In this document: positions 1 through 12,794 of the stretch, one piece after another
Numbering within the stretch: position 1 is the stretch's first letter
Layout: the number at the start of each line of letters is the position of its first letter
DNA from: Chlorokybus atmophyticus
Taxonomy: Eukaryota; Streptophyta; Chlorokybophyceae; Chlorokybales; Chlorokybaceae
Assembly (NCBI GenBank): GCA_009103225.1
Contig: RHPI01001965.1
Location: 133,328 to 197,327, forward strand
Reading direction: 5' to 3'
DNA length: 64,000 bases
Program-made: the position numbers and the translations under genes
The notes under the pieces: generated by a model
What the model saw: only the letters and a program-made list of their open reading frames with translations
The model's database searches: none
Told to the model about the DNA's origin: nothing

Positions 1-540
1 ATAAGTGGTCCTGCTGTGGGGCTAGTGCACTGCTTGTTGCATGGCTACCATTGTTGTTGATTATACACATCAAACCTTTCTTTGAATGCCTGCACCTACG
101 ATACTCGTGTACCTGCTTCTTGTTGTTGTTATTGTTGCTGTTGCTGTTGTTGTTGTGCTTGTGACTTGCTCTGCTGGCCTGCCATATTTCATACGCATAT
201 GTAGAGACTGCGGACAGATGTACGTGCAACTAACGACCTCTAGAAGCGGCATACAACTCAGATGGGACTTGGCTGATACTGCTGTCTAGTGTTGCTGTTA
301 TTGTAACACCCAGATTGCTGTATCACTGTCCAACAATGCAGTGGAACGATCAAAGCATAACCGTGTATGGAAGCTGCACTTGGCATCCGGACAAGCCCAC
401 GAAATTCATATCGATATTGGGTGCCTCATGAGGGTCTTCGAACCTGTTACACGAGAACAATAAATGGCAAATCCAGTTCCGGGCATTGCCAACAAGTGAA
501 TGAACACCAGCACTTACTCGTCCATCAAATCTTCGCTGCT
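1..540. other. Left-edge stretch with no resolved gene
   Basis: Holds a TTG/TTGCTG-rich low-complexity tract around 110-160 and short open frames on both strands. None shows a recognisable domain or a convincing set of splice sites. It could carry the 3' end of the minus-strand F-box gene to its right, but I cannot show that. Confidence 0.4.
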
Positions 541-1681
541 TATCAATTTTGCACATGTAAAGTTGCCAGTTCGGCGTTGTTGCAGCCTGATCTCCATGCG
601 ATCATAGTCAACATCTCCAGTTGAGCCAGCACCTGAGACACAATTACACTAAGTTTTCTGTACTCCAAACTTCCCAGAGACAGCTGGCAGGTTGGCAGCA
701 TGATCAGTGCAAATAATATGCAGACACCAATGAACATACCAGGGCTTGCCACGCTTGCCGTACGCAGCGCATTGCGAGCCTCAATCTTGCTAATAAACTT
801 AAACCATACGACTGGTTGGAGAGCGTACTTGCTGGCGGAGCTGTCCTTGTGGCAGGGTGGCTCGAATTCTACCCACACACCCGCCAAACAAGTATGTGTG
901 CCCAAGACTGGAGGAAGACTGCCTTCATGTGAAGCCTCCAACACCTGCAGTCACAACAGCCATGTTGATCGACATGTGACAGCACAAGGAGTCATCAGCA
1001 ACATTAACCTGAAGTCATGTAGCAATGCTATGGCAGTGTGGGTGCATTCTGCAAGACAGATAGCATTTTCCATCACAGAAAGGCTACAGCATAGCCATAC
1101 TAACTGAACCTGTTCAAGGGTGGTCAAGTCCTGGAAGGCTGAACTGTCCTGTCGTGCTTTCTCCAGCAAGCCAGAAGGCACACTTGACCAGTCGTCTGAA
1201 TTGTGGTGATCTGAGTGACTACTGCCCATCAGCGTGGACTGCGGTGTATGTCGTCGCCCAATCAGGATTGCACCAGATGATACAGGACATGAGAAGTGTC
1301 CGGAGCGATTCAACTCAACCGTCACCACAAGCCCTAGCACCGGCTGTACAAGGAACACAACATGTTGACAAAGAGGAACACAAAGTGTACAAAGCATGTA
1401 CCGCACATGAGTATGGTACCTGCTGTACAGGAATGTCTGTCGAGTACATCCAATTTGTTTTGTCGCTGTCTTGGATTATTCCATCATCCGAGCTTTGCGG
1501 CCCATGCCCTAACCTGCGCCGTAATCAAAATATTTCCCATTTGCACACAATTTGCTTGCTGCAGAGCACCCATAGTTAACAATCGTGGGGTCGAGTCTTC
1601 AATCACATTAGTCAACCAACAAACCCAACCCTCTGCAGCGGGTGTTTGATCAAGGAGAGTCAGGTATGGTCTGCCACTAAC

Positions 1682-3304
1682 CTTCGCCGTCGCACGTCTG
1701 CGACCATGTGCCTCATGCGGGCTTCCTCCTCTTCCCGTCGAGGACTCCGCAGGCCTTGAAAAAGAAGTTGGCCTAGCGGGTGTCCAATCTCAAACATCAT
1801 GAAGAGTTCTTCCAAGAAGGTTTCAAGCTGAGGAGTCGACCACTTCTCAAGATCTCGCTGCACAATCATAGTGTTGTTGGCGGCAGCCTGCGCGTTAGCG
1901 GCAGCCTGCGCCGCGGCAGCACCAGCTACACCAAACATCAAGGCTGCCAGCAAGCTTGTCCTCTCAATAATGTAATCGCGCTTTTGCTTCTCCTGCAGAG
2001 TTACAACGGAATCGTTGGCACTGCCCCAGTACGCACTGAAACCGAAGGCTTTGGGACCAAGGAGAACCAGCAAGGAACCTTACCTGCTCGTCTGCAGCAG
2101 CAAAGCCAGGCAGCAAGACAGCTACACAGTTAATGTTATTACCACTCGCAGAGCAGTAGTTGCTCCAACTCTCTGGAGTAAATAGGTTTTCCACCTATTG
2201 CATGAAGGGTTAGTCAAGATGTAACTTTGCTGGTAGCTACCATTGTGGGCAACAGACTAGCACAAGGCACACATGGGTATCACGCACCCAAAACCCTCGA
2301 TCACCATTGTCGCATCCGCCGTCAGTGGCAACACCTCGAAACTTCAGTGGCTGAGCATTTGTGCAGCTCTTGAGCGCAGCAGTCAGTTCTTTGTAGAGGT
2401 GGCGATATGAGTACCCTGACACTTTGTACCAAACTGCGTAATCCTTCTGGCAGAGTTGTTGCCACAGGTCCTCCTGTTGTCCAACTGTAAACAACCGCTG
2501 CGTCAAGCAATTACTCAAGAGCAACCAGCTGTGCCACCATGTGCTCCTCAGGACAACCGCCACTTGTTAAGCATACAACATACTAATGCTATAACGGTAG
2601 TGAGCCGGCACAGACTTTCTTGCACAGCTTAACTACAACCAACTAATCATGTGTGCATGTTGATGTATGTACCTACCAGCCAGGCACCTGACCAACTCCA
2701 CATACTCAACTACTGACGCAATGGGCATGCAAGCCGCCAATTCGCTGCTGCACAAAACGCAAGCACCAACACCGAATGCAATACTTGCTGTGAGGTGCCA
2801 ATTGCACAGCAGCATAGGAACCTTGCTCATGCAGCCGCATTCACAGAATCATAATGCTCCTCTGTTGGCAAGGTCGCCAAAGCACCAATGCTGGCACAGA
2901 CACAGATTGGACAGCTAACACTTTCACGACAACACGCAGCTTGCTGTACGTGATGAAGACCTAAGGGCAGCAAATTGAGTACCTTCACGTAGCCGGCGGC
3001 AGCAAGCCTCCAGAGCCAAAACATCCCGTGCCGACAGCTGGGAAACAATCCACCTCACCAAGACGTCCTCTCCAACCTCAATCAACGGCGGATCCCTGTC
3101 CGGCACACTGGCCTGCTTGTTGCGTCCCGCGCTCTGCTCCATATCTCCTCCTGAGGCTTCGGCTTGCTTGCCTTTGGTTTTGAGCGCCGCAGCAGGCCCG
3201 CCAATTAACCTTGAGCTCCCAAGCATCCTCGGCACGAACTTAAGGCCCCAGCTAAGCAATGAACTCATCGCCCAGGCACACCACCAGGGAAGTCGCAGCT
3301 TCAT
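1682..3304 (-). CDS. F-box domain protein (3' exons unresolved)
   Basis: Probable substrate-recognition subunit of an SCF-type ubiquitin ligase. Four exons read in phase: 2983-3304, 2288-2484, 2084-2170 and 1682-1992. The first carries a hydrophobic N-terminus (LRLPWWCAWAMSSLLSWGLK), a polar linker and the start of the F-box (VGEDVLVRWIVSQLSARDVL, then EACCRRL). Exon 2 supplies the F-box end, EDLWQQLCQKDY. This run from LALEACCRRL to LWQQLC is the usual F-box core. Exon 4 has an Ala-rich stretch and an acidic, Arg-rich end. The last donor (AG|GTTAGTGG) shows that coding continues downstream. Plausible further exons lie near 1095-1340 (Ser/His-rich) and 545-940 (one hydrophobic segment), but their phases could not be joined. 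The start is the first ATG in frame. The substrate is unknown. TMEM245 starts head-to-head 590 bp away. Confidence 0.6.
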
Positions 3305-3894
3305 ACGAACAACCCTACCCGCGCCTCTACCACGGCCATTCACAATCACGATAACTACCAACAACAAGCAATCCGCTCAACAGCACTACCTGCTGACAAC
3401 CCAAATTTCACCAGAAGGTCAAGAAGGTTAGCTGAAAGGGGTGGCACCAATCTACCGCACCCCTCTTTGCGCTATCTCAGTGACGCAAAGTCAGCCTCGC
3501 CGCCGCCGCTGTCACCACCACCGCCGCCAGGACCACCGAAGCGCCTGCTGCTGACGTGTTTGACAAGAGATGGCGTTCAGTGCCTTCAATGCTGCAGACC
3601 ACCACCACGCCGGCACCTTAACGCAGCTTGTATGCAGCGAAATGGATATCTAAGATGTACGAGTGGTCCTACTGTACTTACAGCCTACTCTTTTGGTGTA
3701 CGGTAGGTGCTGCTTAACAAGCCAAGCCTTTGTCTCAGGTTGTGCATTCAGTGCCTTAACGGCAAGTTTGAGCATTTGACAATCAATCACGTCGAAGCGG
3801 CGAGGGCGCACGCTGTTGCGGGCGGTGGCGTCTGCATAGTTGCCGCCGTTGTCGGTGGAGGGGAATGTGTTCAGCAAGTTCAGGGGGGTGAGCT

Positions 3895-6800
3895 ATGGCT
3901 GCTCCAGCTGCCGCGAGCAGCACAGTGCTGGATGACAGAACGCTCGTGAGGCAGGCGTTGTTTCAAGCTGTGGCGAATGCGCTGCTGTTGCTTGCTGGAG
4001 TTGCAGCATGGCATGCTGCTGGGTTGCTCGCTCACGTCCAGCGCCCTCTTATCTATGCCATAGTAAGAGCGCGGCGAATGGCAGTGAATAGTGCTAGCAT
4101 TGCAGCTAGTACTGTGCAACGTGTGGTTGCGCATGCACGGACTCAATTGCATGCGCATGCAGGGGCCGTAGCTGTTTGGCTGTTGCTTCGTGCTGTTGAG
4201 CAACCGGTAGATTATGCACTAGGGTACATTACATTAAAAGGTGACGCCCGTAGTTGCCTGGACATTGCGCCTCAAGTTGCCATTGGCCAACGGTTGGAGC
4301 GCAAATGCATGCAACATAGTCAAGCGCTTGAAATTCCATGCAGAAGCACACAGCTTTAAGCATGCACAGTGCAACCAGACTTTGCTCACACTGCAGGAGA
4401 CCAGTAGTAGTTCTGATCTGAACGCTCGTTGTGAGTGCTTCGTCACTCAAACGCACGGCAGGTGTTGGCTATTGCGTTACGCGATTGGAAGGACACGCTG
4501 GCACAGTTTTGGGAGGAGCAGCTGAAAACGAAGAGCTTGCCAGTTGCTCTGATGAGCCCGTTTCTACTGTTGCTGTACATCTTCAAGGACACTGCCAGTG
4601 ACCTGCTGGGACTGTTTTCTGAGGCTTTCAAGCGGCTTTACCCTGAACGGAAAGCTCCATCCATCAGCATAAGTGAAAACTACTTCTCGCCAGTTTCAAC
4701 TGGTATGGCGGCAGTTGATCTCTTATTGGCATGCACAAGCACAACGGTAATACACGAGCCCTACAGGTCTAAAATCGTCAGTCAAGCGCGAGTACTCCAG
4801 TCCATCAGCAGTGTACTTCAAGTGGCTTGGTCGCATGGCTTTGATGGTGTTGGCATGGGAGACTCTTTCAATTCAGATTGTGTACAGTGCGCTTGGCGCA
4901 GTGACGCTTTACTTCACACTTTGGGAGTTGTCGTCACGCTTTGTGTTCAGAGAGGCGCCCGTGCAGGAAAAGAGGGCTGCTGAAGTACACAAATCTGCTG
5001 GCACAGAAGGTGAGTCTACATGTCTGCATGGACGCGACATGCATGTCTCTATGGTCTCAGTATTTACTACTGATTGCACTTGGCTATGTTTATTATCTGC
5101 TGCCTAATGCGCAGCCACCATCAAGAATGGTTCGTATGCGCGCGTTGGAAAAGGCATCCATGTCATTGACAAAAAGCTTCGTGAGGCTTTACTGTCCCAA
5201 TTGCACGCAATGGTGGTTGGATTCTTGCTTACTGTGCTCCTACTGGGTGCCCTCTCGCTGGTCTTGTTCTTTGCGGTGCAAATGGCTCGAGAAAGCCATC
5301 AAGCAGCGACCACAGTGCATTCCGCAGTCAAAGACAGTGAATTCATGGAGGGGAGCGTTTTCATCAGGTGGTTTGAAGAGTCGGGCTTGCGCGGCAAGCT
5401 GAATCATAGCCTGACCATGGCATCCGAGTATGCCGATCAGCAGTTTCATGACTATATCAGGTTTTGCCTGTGCTCACTACAGTGATTTGATGTGTTGCAA
5501 CGACAACCCGCTTGCCGTTCAGTGGCCTCCGCTTTTCAGAGAGAACCACCTTGAAGATCTTTGGGACACATTGCGAGCGGAGTTTAGCCCGTACTTTGGA
5601 TATAGCCTTGCAATGCTTGATGCCAACGGGACTGTGATGGCTGTCGCTGCTGATGAACCATCAGCATTTGCAGCCGCTATACAGGTTTGTGGCTGTTTGA
5701 AGCTTTGCCTCGCATCGCATCGCATCAGGATGATTATGCACTATTCGCATTGCATTCACATAGCAATGCTTGGCAATGCAAGCCATATACACTAAAGCAA
5801 CACGCTGTTGCACAGGACATGCATAACAAGGTGCTCAACTTTGAGGTACGTCTGTCTGGTCAGATACTGTTTGCATGTGCTGTACAAAAGCAGCACATGT
5901 AGGTTTAGTAGGGGGGCCAACTATGGCTTGCCTTAAGCCTGTCACTATATAGGTCAATGCACGTGCCAATGAGGTCACTTGTGTCAGGTGCTTGGGGCTC
6001 TGCAGTCGGCAAAACAGGCAGGACTGATTGTATTGCAGTGCATGGACCTAACCCAAGGTGCGTGTGCACTCTGTGTAGTGGATTCCTTCATATCAGAACG
6101 CTACTGTTAATGAAATTGAGACACCCAGATGACCTGAAAGCCAAGGCGGGGCAGCATGCTAGCACCCTGCAAGCTGCATGGTCTGTTGCCCGCCAAGCTG
6201 CCAACTCCCTGGTTGCCACAGGCTTCACGTTCTTTGGCAGGTTTGTGTTATGACCACAAGTGTTATGCGCAACCTGCCAGGTCCCCCCTTAGTGGTCATG
6301 TATGCAAGTCAGTTAGATGGTTCCACACACTGACTTTGTATGTTGTTCATCAGCTTTTCAACAGCTTTCGGGCGCCTGCTTACAGGCATTTTCTCCGCTT
6401 CTATGGGGATTCTTGCGACCATGGTGCACGCGATGGTCTTCTTTACGCTGCTGTTTTATCTGCTAGCAGCTGGTAGGCAGTATTGTCGCAATACTACGTT
6501 GGCATCACACCTGCATGCTGTGAAGTTGACGGCTTCATCAGCTTTGAGCAATGCGTTGTGCTGTCATGCAGAAAAGCATCCGCTGTCCTCAACTGTCAGT
6601 CTTCTCCCCATAAATGCATCTACACGGAGTGAACTGGAGCGTGCATTTGAAAAAGCGGTATGCGGCTATGAATGTGATGTTGTAACGCTTTCGGGCTTGA
6701 ACCTGTTTCATGGGCGGCAGGTGCAAGGCGTGCTACTTTCATCTATGAAGTTGGTGGTTTTCAATTCAATGTTTACGTACCTGCTCTTCCACTGCTTTGG

Positions 6801-7537
6801 CATTCGATATTTGTGAGGGCTTTTGGCTGCACTGTCTTCTCGCTCATAGCTTTGCTCGCTTGGCACTGATCAGTCTGCAACCCTGGCAGATATGCTCTTA
6901 CTGTCATGAGCGCGTTGTCAGCAATTCTGCCCTTGATACCGTCATGGTTGGTGGGTGCTGGCATGTGCTTGCATATATATTGCCTTGTGTTCTTTGCTGG
7001 CAGCATGCTACAAGTCGTTGTTCAAGCAGTGTGTTCAGTAATGAAGGAACTGAGCGTTTCTATCACTGGCACAGGTGTTGTTACCTGCAGCACTCCAGTT
7101 GGGTTTGCAAGGCAACAACGTTGCGCTGGTGCTGTTGGTGGTGATACATTTTCTTGTGCTTTCCCATGCGCATGAAGCTATCTTCAGAGAGATGGGCATT
7201 CACCCTTTTGTTACAGGTGGCTTGTTGAACAGTAATCCTGAATGCCCCACACGCTGTTAACATGTGCATGCAACCCGAACATATGCGTTTGTTGATAGGG
7301 CTGAGCATTATTGGCGGCATGTCAGTGTACAAGAACCCCATTGAGGTAAAGAACTACAGTTGGGCGTTTTCCATCTGCACAAATATTGGCTGCACTGCAT
7401 GCAGCCAGTGCTTTTGCGATTGTGTCCTCATGTATGTGCTGCTGCAGGGTGCAGTTATGGGGCCCATGCTGCTTACGCTGCTTACCGTTGGTGGCAATTT
7501 GTACTCAACTTATGTACTGAAGAATTCTGACAGCTGA
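3895..7537 (+). CDS. TMEM245: TMEM245 / AI-2E-transporter-family multi-pass membrane protein
   Basis: A polytopic membrane protein of the AI-2E transporter superfamily, related to animal TMEM245; the transported substrate in eukaryotes is not known. It starts MAAPAAASSTVLDDRTLVRQ, followed by many short exons. Recognisable pieces in order: an N-terminal hydrophobic segment (FQAVANALLLLAGVAAWHA), ALMSPFLLLLYIFKD near 4540, a membrane segment near 5210-5290 (MVVGFLLTVLLLGALSLVLF), a soluble part around 5520-5690, FGRLLTGIFSASMGILATMV near 6370, ALSAILPLIPSWLVG near 6910, LLPAALQLGL near 7080, IGLSIIGG near 7290, and GAVMGPMLLTLLTVGGNLYS before the stop. The last four blocks match the conserved C-terminal half of the family. 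I did not fix every splice junction, and the exon 1/2 join is uncertain because the visible donor and acceptor are out of phase. Confidence 0.8.
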
Positions 7538-8760
7538 AGTCACCACGCCTGTACCCGTTGTACATATAAGCTACCGCCGCATTGGCTACTGGGCTAGGTG
7601 AGCCAACAAGAAGTTATTAGGTGATTGTCTACTAGTGGCGTAGAGAATGTATATGTGTGATTGTAGTTGCTGGAGTGTTTATTGTAGAGTGAGTGTGAGG
7701 AGTGTCGGTGATAGTAGGAATTGAGTTGAGTGTGAGGTAAAACTGAGACATGCCAAGCTGCAAATGATTCCGATTGGTAGGCTATTTATAATGCATACGG
7801 TGGCATGTCAATTATATAATCGTGACATCTGTTGGAGGTACCATCATCTGATCATGTTGTGAGCATAACTTGGCAGAATCATCGTCATTGTGACATGTAA
7901 TGGAACATAATGGGTTTGACATAATTTTGTGAAACATGTCAATGGCTTGGTTTATATGATTGCGGCAAGTATGGGCACAATACCTGAAACCCACTGCAGA
8001 CACTATCTATGACCCATGGGTAGACCATGGGATACGGTTATTAGCATAACAACTTGTAACTTGTCAAAAAATCTAAGAAGCCAGACATGGTTAATCATAC
8101 TAAACGCAACAATGAAAGTTGCATAATGCAACATGAGTTAACTTTGCATGTACCGTTTCTTCACATCCGTGTTAAGTTAACCGGAGTGAAATTTATTATG
8201 CAATTCGGATGCTTAATTAAAAAAATAACACTAACTTGTTACTTTGCAGTCAGGTGAAATGTAGCTATGGGAATACCAGCCGGTATTGCAAAAGCCACAC
8301 TTCATGCACATGAACTGGGTTTATGGCGCTAAAATCCCATTACACTAATTCATACAACAATTCTTCAACACGTCTTTTGCAACATGCTTGCATTGTTTAA
8401 TGTCAACTAACTACATTCATGTCACCTTATACCGTTATCTATGTTTATTAACATTATAATATATGAGACACAATGAGAATTCAAGCATATAATTGATAAT
8501 TCTGACAGATTTCATACAAAATTTAATGCGCACGTGTACCATGTAGTTATAAGTGACAAGCTGAGTGAACAATACATTTGTACAAAAGAAACTAGTCTGT
8601 GAAACATGCATTACATAATCATTTATGCAAGCGTTTCGACCGAATGTACGAGTTTTGTGCATCCAGTCTTCATGTTGGCAAGACAGCTATGCAACAGAAA
8701 CCTGCTGCTGTGCGACTGTGGTGTTAGGCCCGAACACCTCCGCTGGTTGCCTCCAGCTCT

Positions 8761-8792
8761 GTAAGACAGGCAGAGTACGATGCCTGTCTTAC
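8761..8792. repeat. Perfect 12-bp inverted repeat (stem-loop)
   Basis: GTAAGACAGGCA at 8761-8772 is followed, after an 8-nt loop, by its exact reverse complement at 8781-8792. It lies at the edge of the AT-rich spacer. No coding context is seen. Confidence 0.75.
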
Positions 8793-8913
8793 ATCAATGG
8801 TGACACAACAGAGAAATAATGTTACTCGTGATAATTCATAATCCATGATGCAGCACATGACAAGCGTTTCGCGTTACTCCACTTCGTGAAAGTCCTGGAC
8901 AGAGCCAAGTCGC

Positions 8914-8947
8914 CCTGCTGGGGTTCGGAGTCCCAAACCCGAGCAGG
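8914..8947. repeat. Imperfect 12-bp stem-loop
   Basis: CCTGCTGGGGTT (8914-8925) pairs with AACCCGAGCAGG (8936-8947) with one mismatch around a 10-nt loop. The loop looks a little like a tRNA T-arm, but no matching A box or acceptor stem was found. Confidence 0.5.
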
Positions 8948-9291
8948 ACGGAGACTGGGTGACTCTGCGGAGCGGGGTGGGGACTTAGCAGCAAAGGCAT
9001 GAGCACGCTTGGCTGCAACCAACAGCTTCCTCAAGCTTGCAGCTCAGCTTGAGGCAGGAGCTGCTAGGGGTTGAGCGACAAAGCAGTTTTACGCAATCCT
9101 CCTGTGAAGTCAGGCTTTGCAACCCCAACTAGCTTCAGCTGTTGTGTTGCACTGTTCGAGCGCTGAGATGTGCTACTGGTGCTGTGTTGAACGCTGAGCG
9201 TACTGTAGGCGTCTTTGGCTCTGTCGTTGTTGGTGCCGTCGCCGTCGTTATTGTAGTTGGCACGCAGTCGTTGCCTGCATGAGGCGGCGAG

Positions 9292-12049
9292 ATGAACGTG
9301 TCGGCAAAGTCGCAACGCGGCGTGCAGTATATTGCCTTCAATCAAGACTACAGGTGAGTAAGGTGTGACGGTTAGTAAGCGCAACCTGACGCATTTGCTG
9401 TTCTCGTTACTGGGTCACCAGTGTTATCAGACCACTACTCACGTCGCATTCGCCTGCTTGCTTGCTTGTGACTAATTGTTCTGCTCGCTTGGTATCGTAC
9501 TGCTGGGTTGATGTAGCCATTGCGTTGCAATGCTAGGCATACTTACTTGATGTGCATGTGGTATCCCAACCAGCTGCATTTCAGTGGCGACAAACCAAGG
9601 GTTTAAGATTTACAACTGTGCTTCAGGCGCGCTTTGCTACTCCAGATGTGAGCTAGCTAAGCTGTTCACGTCAAACTTGTCTTTGTGTTCTCGCTTGTGC
9701 ATTCACTGATGAAAACTATGTTGCACAGCTGATGGCGCCATACGCATTGTGGAGATGTTGTTTTGCACCAGCCTTGTAGTTTTGGTTGGCGCAGGCCATC
9801 AGGTATGTTCAGTTTAGCATGCACACAGCTTCTACATACGCTGAATGTTGCACTGCAATCGTGCGCGTGTGTGTGCATGAGCGCGTGTGTGCAACTGCAA
9901 CTGCAACTACTCCTGGTGGCATTATTAGTGCCCATAGCTCATAAGTTGCATGGCTGCAGCCGGCGCTATCCCCGCGCGTATTGACGGTGTTCAACACAGC
10001 CACCAACACAGCCATTGCCAGCCTCAGCTTCATGTCCGTCATCCTTGCTGTCAGACTCAACCGCAAACGGTAATGCTGTGTCTATAGCATACAGGCTTGA
10101 ACTCACCGTTTTATAAAACAGTCTTACTGTTATGTGTTGACCACTGTGCACGCACCTGCAACCTTATGTGCGGTTGCCCCTGTTTGCTCAGTGGGTCAAC
10201 ACAGATACACTTGCTCGTTACGTCCAGCTCCTCTTGTGCCACTAGTCCAGTTTGTATTGTATTGTATGCTTACCAGCAATACGCAACCTATCAGCCGCAC
10301 AGGTATGCAACAATCCAAGCTTGTAGCAACAAGTACACATGCACGCGAGCATGTGCGCTCATGTGCGTGTGTGCATGCGCATATGTAAACACGCTCGTTT
10401 GTGTGTTTGTGCATTCATGTGTACATATGCATGCAATCCCGCTTGCCCTTGCGCACATCTGTGTCCAGATGCATGTAAACTGTGTGTGTGCGAGTGTTGA
10501 CTACGGTGGCTAGTAGCATTGCAAGTGCTGAGTTTGGTTGCTAACAGGCTGGTAGTTGTGTTGGAGGGCAAGGTGAGTGTCCTGGACCTGTCCTCCTTGC
10601 GCGTGCTGCAGGTCCTGGACACACCCCCAAACACCAAAGGCAAGTCTTGGGACCCAACGAGACAAGTCCCTCTCTGGCTGTTGATTGCTCTACATGCCGA
10701 TCTACCTGCCAACAGCTACCACTGTCGTCATGCACTTGCGCTCAGTGTGTAACATCATCTTCATGTGCAGGGTTGTGCGCACTTGCACCTAGCAGTGAGA
10801 ACTGCCATCTTGCCTTGCCCGCAGAGGAACGTGGCGGGTCCGTGCTCGTTTACGACGCTTTGCATTTGCAAGCCCTTTGTGAAGTATGTCAGCGAAACTA
10901 GTGTCATGCAAGCGAGCGCAAAGCGTTACGGAAGCACTTAGTGTGGCAATGTACCCTTGCGCAGATACAAGCCCACAAGTCTACGCTGGCTGCACTCACG
11001 TTTTCTGCTGATGGCACACTGCTGGCAACGGCTTCAGAGAAGGGGACTGTCATTCGTGTTCATCGCGTGCCGCAAACCACCAAGGTGTGTTGCACTGGTT
11101 GCTGTTGACTGTACGTCCATCTAGTCATGCGTGCAGGCGTGGGTGTGGGCATGCACGTATGCATATGTGTGCGCATGCAAGCACCCCTGTGCGCGGCCCC
11201 CCATACGCGTGCGCACGTGCGTGCGTGCGTGCATGTGCATTCGCGTGCGTGCACACACATGTGCATTCTGTTGAATCGCACATTTATGCAGGAGTTCGCT
11301 TTCAGGAGGGGAACGTACCCAGCAGCGATATACTCGCTTTCATTCAGCCCAGCCTCCCCGTTGATGCCGCCGCTGCTGTGCGCTGCAAGCGATGCCGGCA
11401 CCGTACACTTGTTCCGCTTAGACGGCGTGAAGCCCAAAATGTAAGGTTACTGTTTTGTAGTGAATGTCCATCAAGGTTGTGGCAGCCAATTAACCTCTTG
11501 CTTGTTATTAGTGGCGCCGGTAGTGGATTTTTAGCAGCAGTAGTGCCATCATCCGCGATGGAACCCGCCGTCCGCAGCGCCGCGTCACTGAGGCTTGCGG
11601 ACCCTCGCGTGCCGTGCTCGTGTGCGTCTGTCGCGTTCGACGCTGGCGACAAAGAGCATGAAGTGGACGAGCAGGCCAACTTGTACGGCAGCATATTCGA
11701 CGTCGCACGCAGCCAGCTTGTTGAAGCCGAAGGCAAAGAGTATGTACAAGCAGTCTCGATGCCACACGAGTCAACCATACATGGCGACAGTTCACCCGAT
11801 GAGAGGTGAGCTTCAACGCCCTTAAGACGATGTAGTATTCAGTGTGATTGTGAGAGGTTGGGCTTTGTTCTTACATGCTATGCTGTGTCAAATAGACTGC
11901 GAGCACTGTTGGTTTCGGCGGATGGGATCTTCTATGAGTATTGTGTAAACTTGCAAGCTGCGGGTTCGCAAGGGGCCGGCTGCACGCTGGAGCGGGAAGT
12001 GGTGCTTGTCGACAGCGTATCTGAACAGATCTCCGCTCGCTTTATGTGA
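9292..12049 (+). CDS. ATG18: ATG18/WIPI-type beta-propeller, phosphoinositide-binding autophagy protein
   Basis: A PROPPIN that binds PI3P/PI(3,5)P2 on autophagic and endosomal membranes and recruits the ATG2/ATG machinery. The first exon (9292-9353) gives [20 protein letters not shown], the typical blade-1 opening. Later exons show GFKIYNC (near 9600), [20 protein letters not shown] (near 9735), a blade with AVRLNRKR (near 10065), [20 protein letters not shown] (near 10550), VLVYDALHL (near 10850) and [20 protein letters not shown] (near 10970). The diagnostic lipid-binding FRRG loop ([20 protein letters not shown]) starts near 11291. The last exons give [18 protein letters not shown] and the C-terminus to 12049. 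The FRRG motif is intact, so lipid binding is expected. Introns near 10315-10500 and 11105-11290 are long GT/GC alternating tracts. The exact boundary near 11445-11520 is not fixed. Confidence 0.87.
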
Positions 12050-12794
12050 ATGTGTTCCGGCACCTTGGTATGCACATTGCTGGGGCGATGATGTGCGAAT
12101 GATGCTGGGTTTGTATAGGTATTGTGTATAGAGAGCCACAACATGTTAAAATGCATGTTAAAATGCAGTGCGCCAATCATGCAGCGGCCGATGAGCGATA
12201 TGTTACACATGATGTATGCATGACTGTACTTGCAGTCAGTTGACATGTGGTGCAGTGTGCAAATGCAACAGTCATTGCAGTAGGTGTGGTCCAGAGCATT
12301 TACACAAACGGCGTGGTTGTGCTGGTTCACTCACACTCTAGTGGTGCCATTGATGAGGATACAGTCGTTTATGTTTGCCTGCCAAGTCCAGTATGCATGC
12401 AATACACCGGTTCGCAGCTTCCACAAGCCCAACCGCACAACCCTTGCATCAACCATGTGTCATTGACTGCTACGCCTGCTATACAATACATGAACACTGT
12501 TGGACTGTGATGATGTCAAGGTGACAACTTGCTGCAGTAATGTATGGAACTAGACAAAGAGTTACTTTGATATACAACATGCAGAGACGGAGGATCCAGA
12601 CAACCTGCTGCCTCACACAACAACCAGAGCATACAAGACCAGTTGCGTTGTACAATGAGCTTTTGTACGAAAACAGGTCCAAAATGTCGCTGGCAGTAAG
12701 CACTGCACTAAGCCTGCTACTTCTACACAATGGCTTCCAGGAAATACGTCATGGCTATGATCGCCACACCTGCATGCATGATTCTGCAAGATGT
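12050..12794. other. Convergent spacer between the ATG18-like gene and sHSP-1
   Basis: The 3' ends of the ATG18-like gene (plus) and sHSP-1 (minus) face each other here. Only short frames are present and no domain, repeat or RNA gene was recognised. Confidence 0.5.

Larger units (their letters stand above)
7538..9291. other. AT-rich intergenic spacer
   Basis: No gene was recognised. Roughly 7780-8650 is clearly more AT-rich than the rest of the window and lacks its usual TGCATG/ACAC tracts. Two stem-loops lie at its right side (8761-8792 and 8914-8947). The final few hundred bases should contain the promoter and 5' leader of the ATG18-like gene. No tRNA or other known RNA was identified. Confidence 0.5.

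Noticed and set aside
2633-2830. Candidate exon of the F-box gene
   Set aside because: Skipping it joins the F-box in phase (RRLRE to VGQQEDLWQQLC) and gives the known domain spacing; including it breaks the domain.
8900-8960. Possible tRNA around the GGGTTCGGAGTCC phrase
   Set aside because: The stem-loop has the wrong spacing and no cloverleaf could be drawn.
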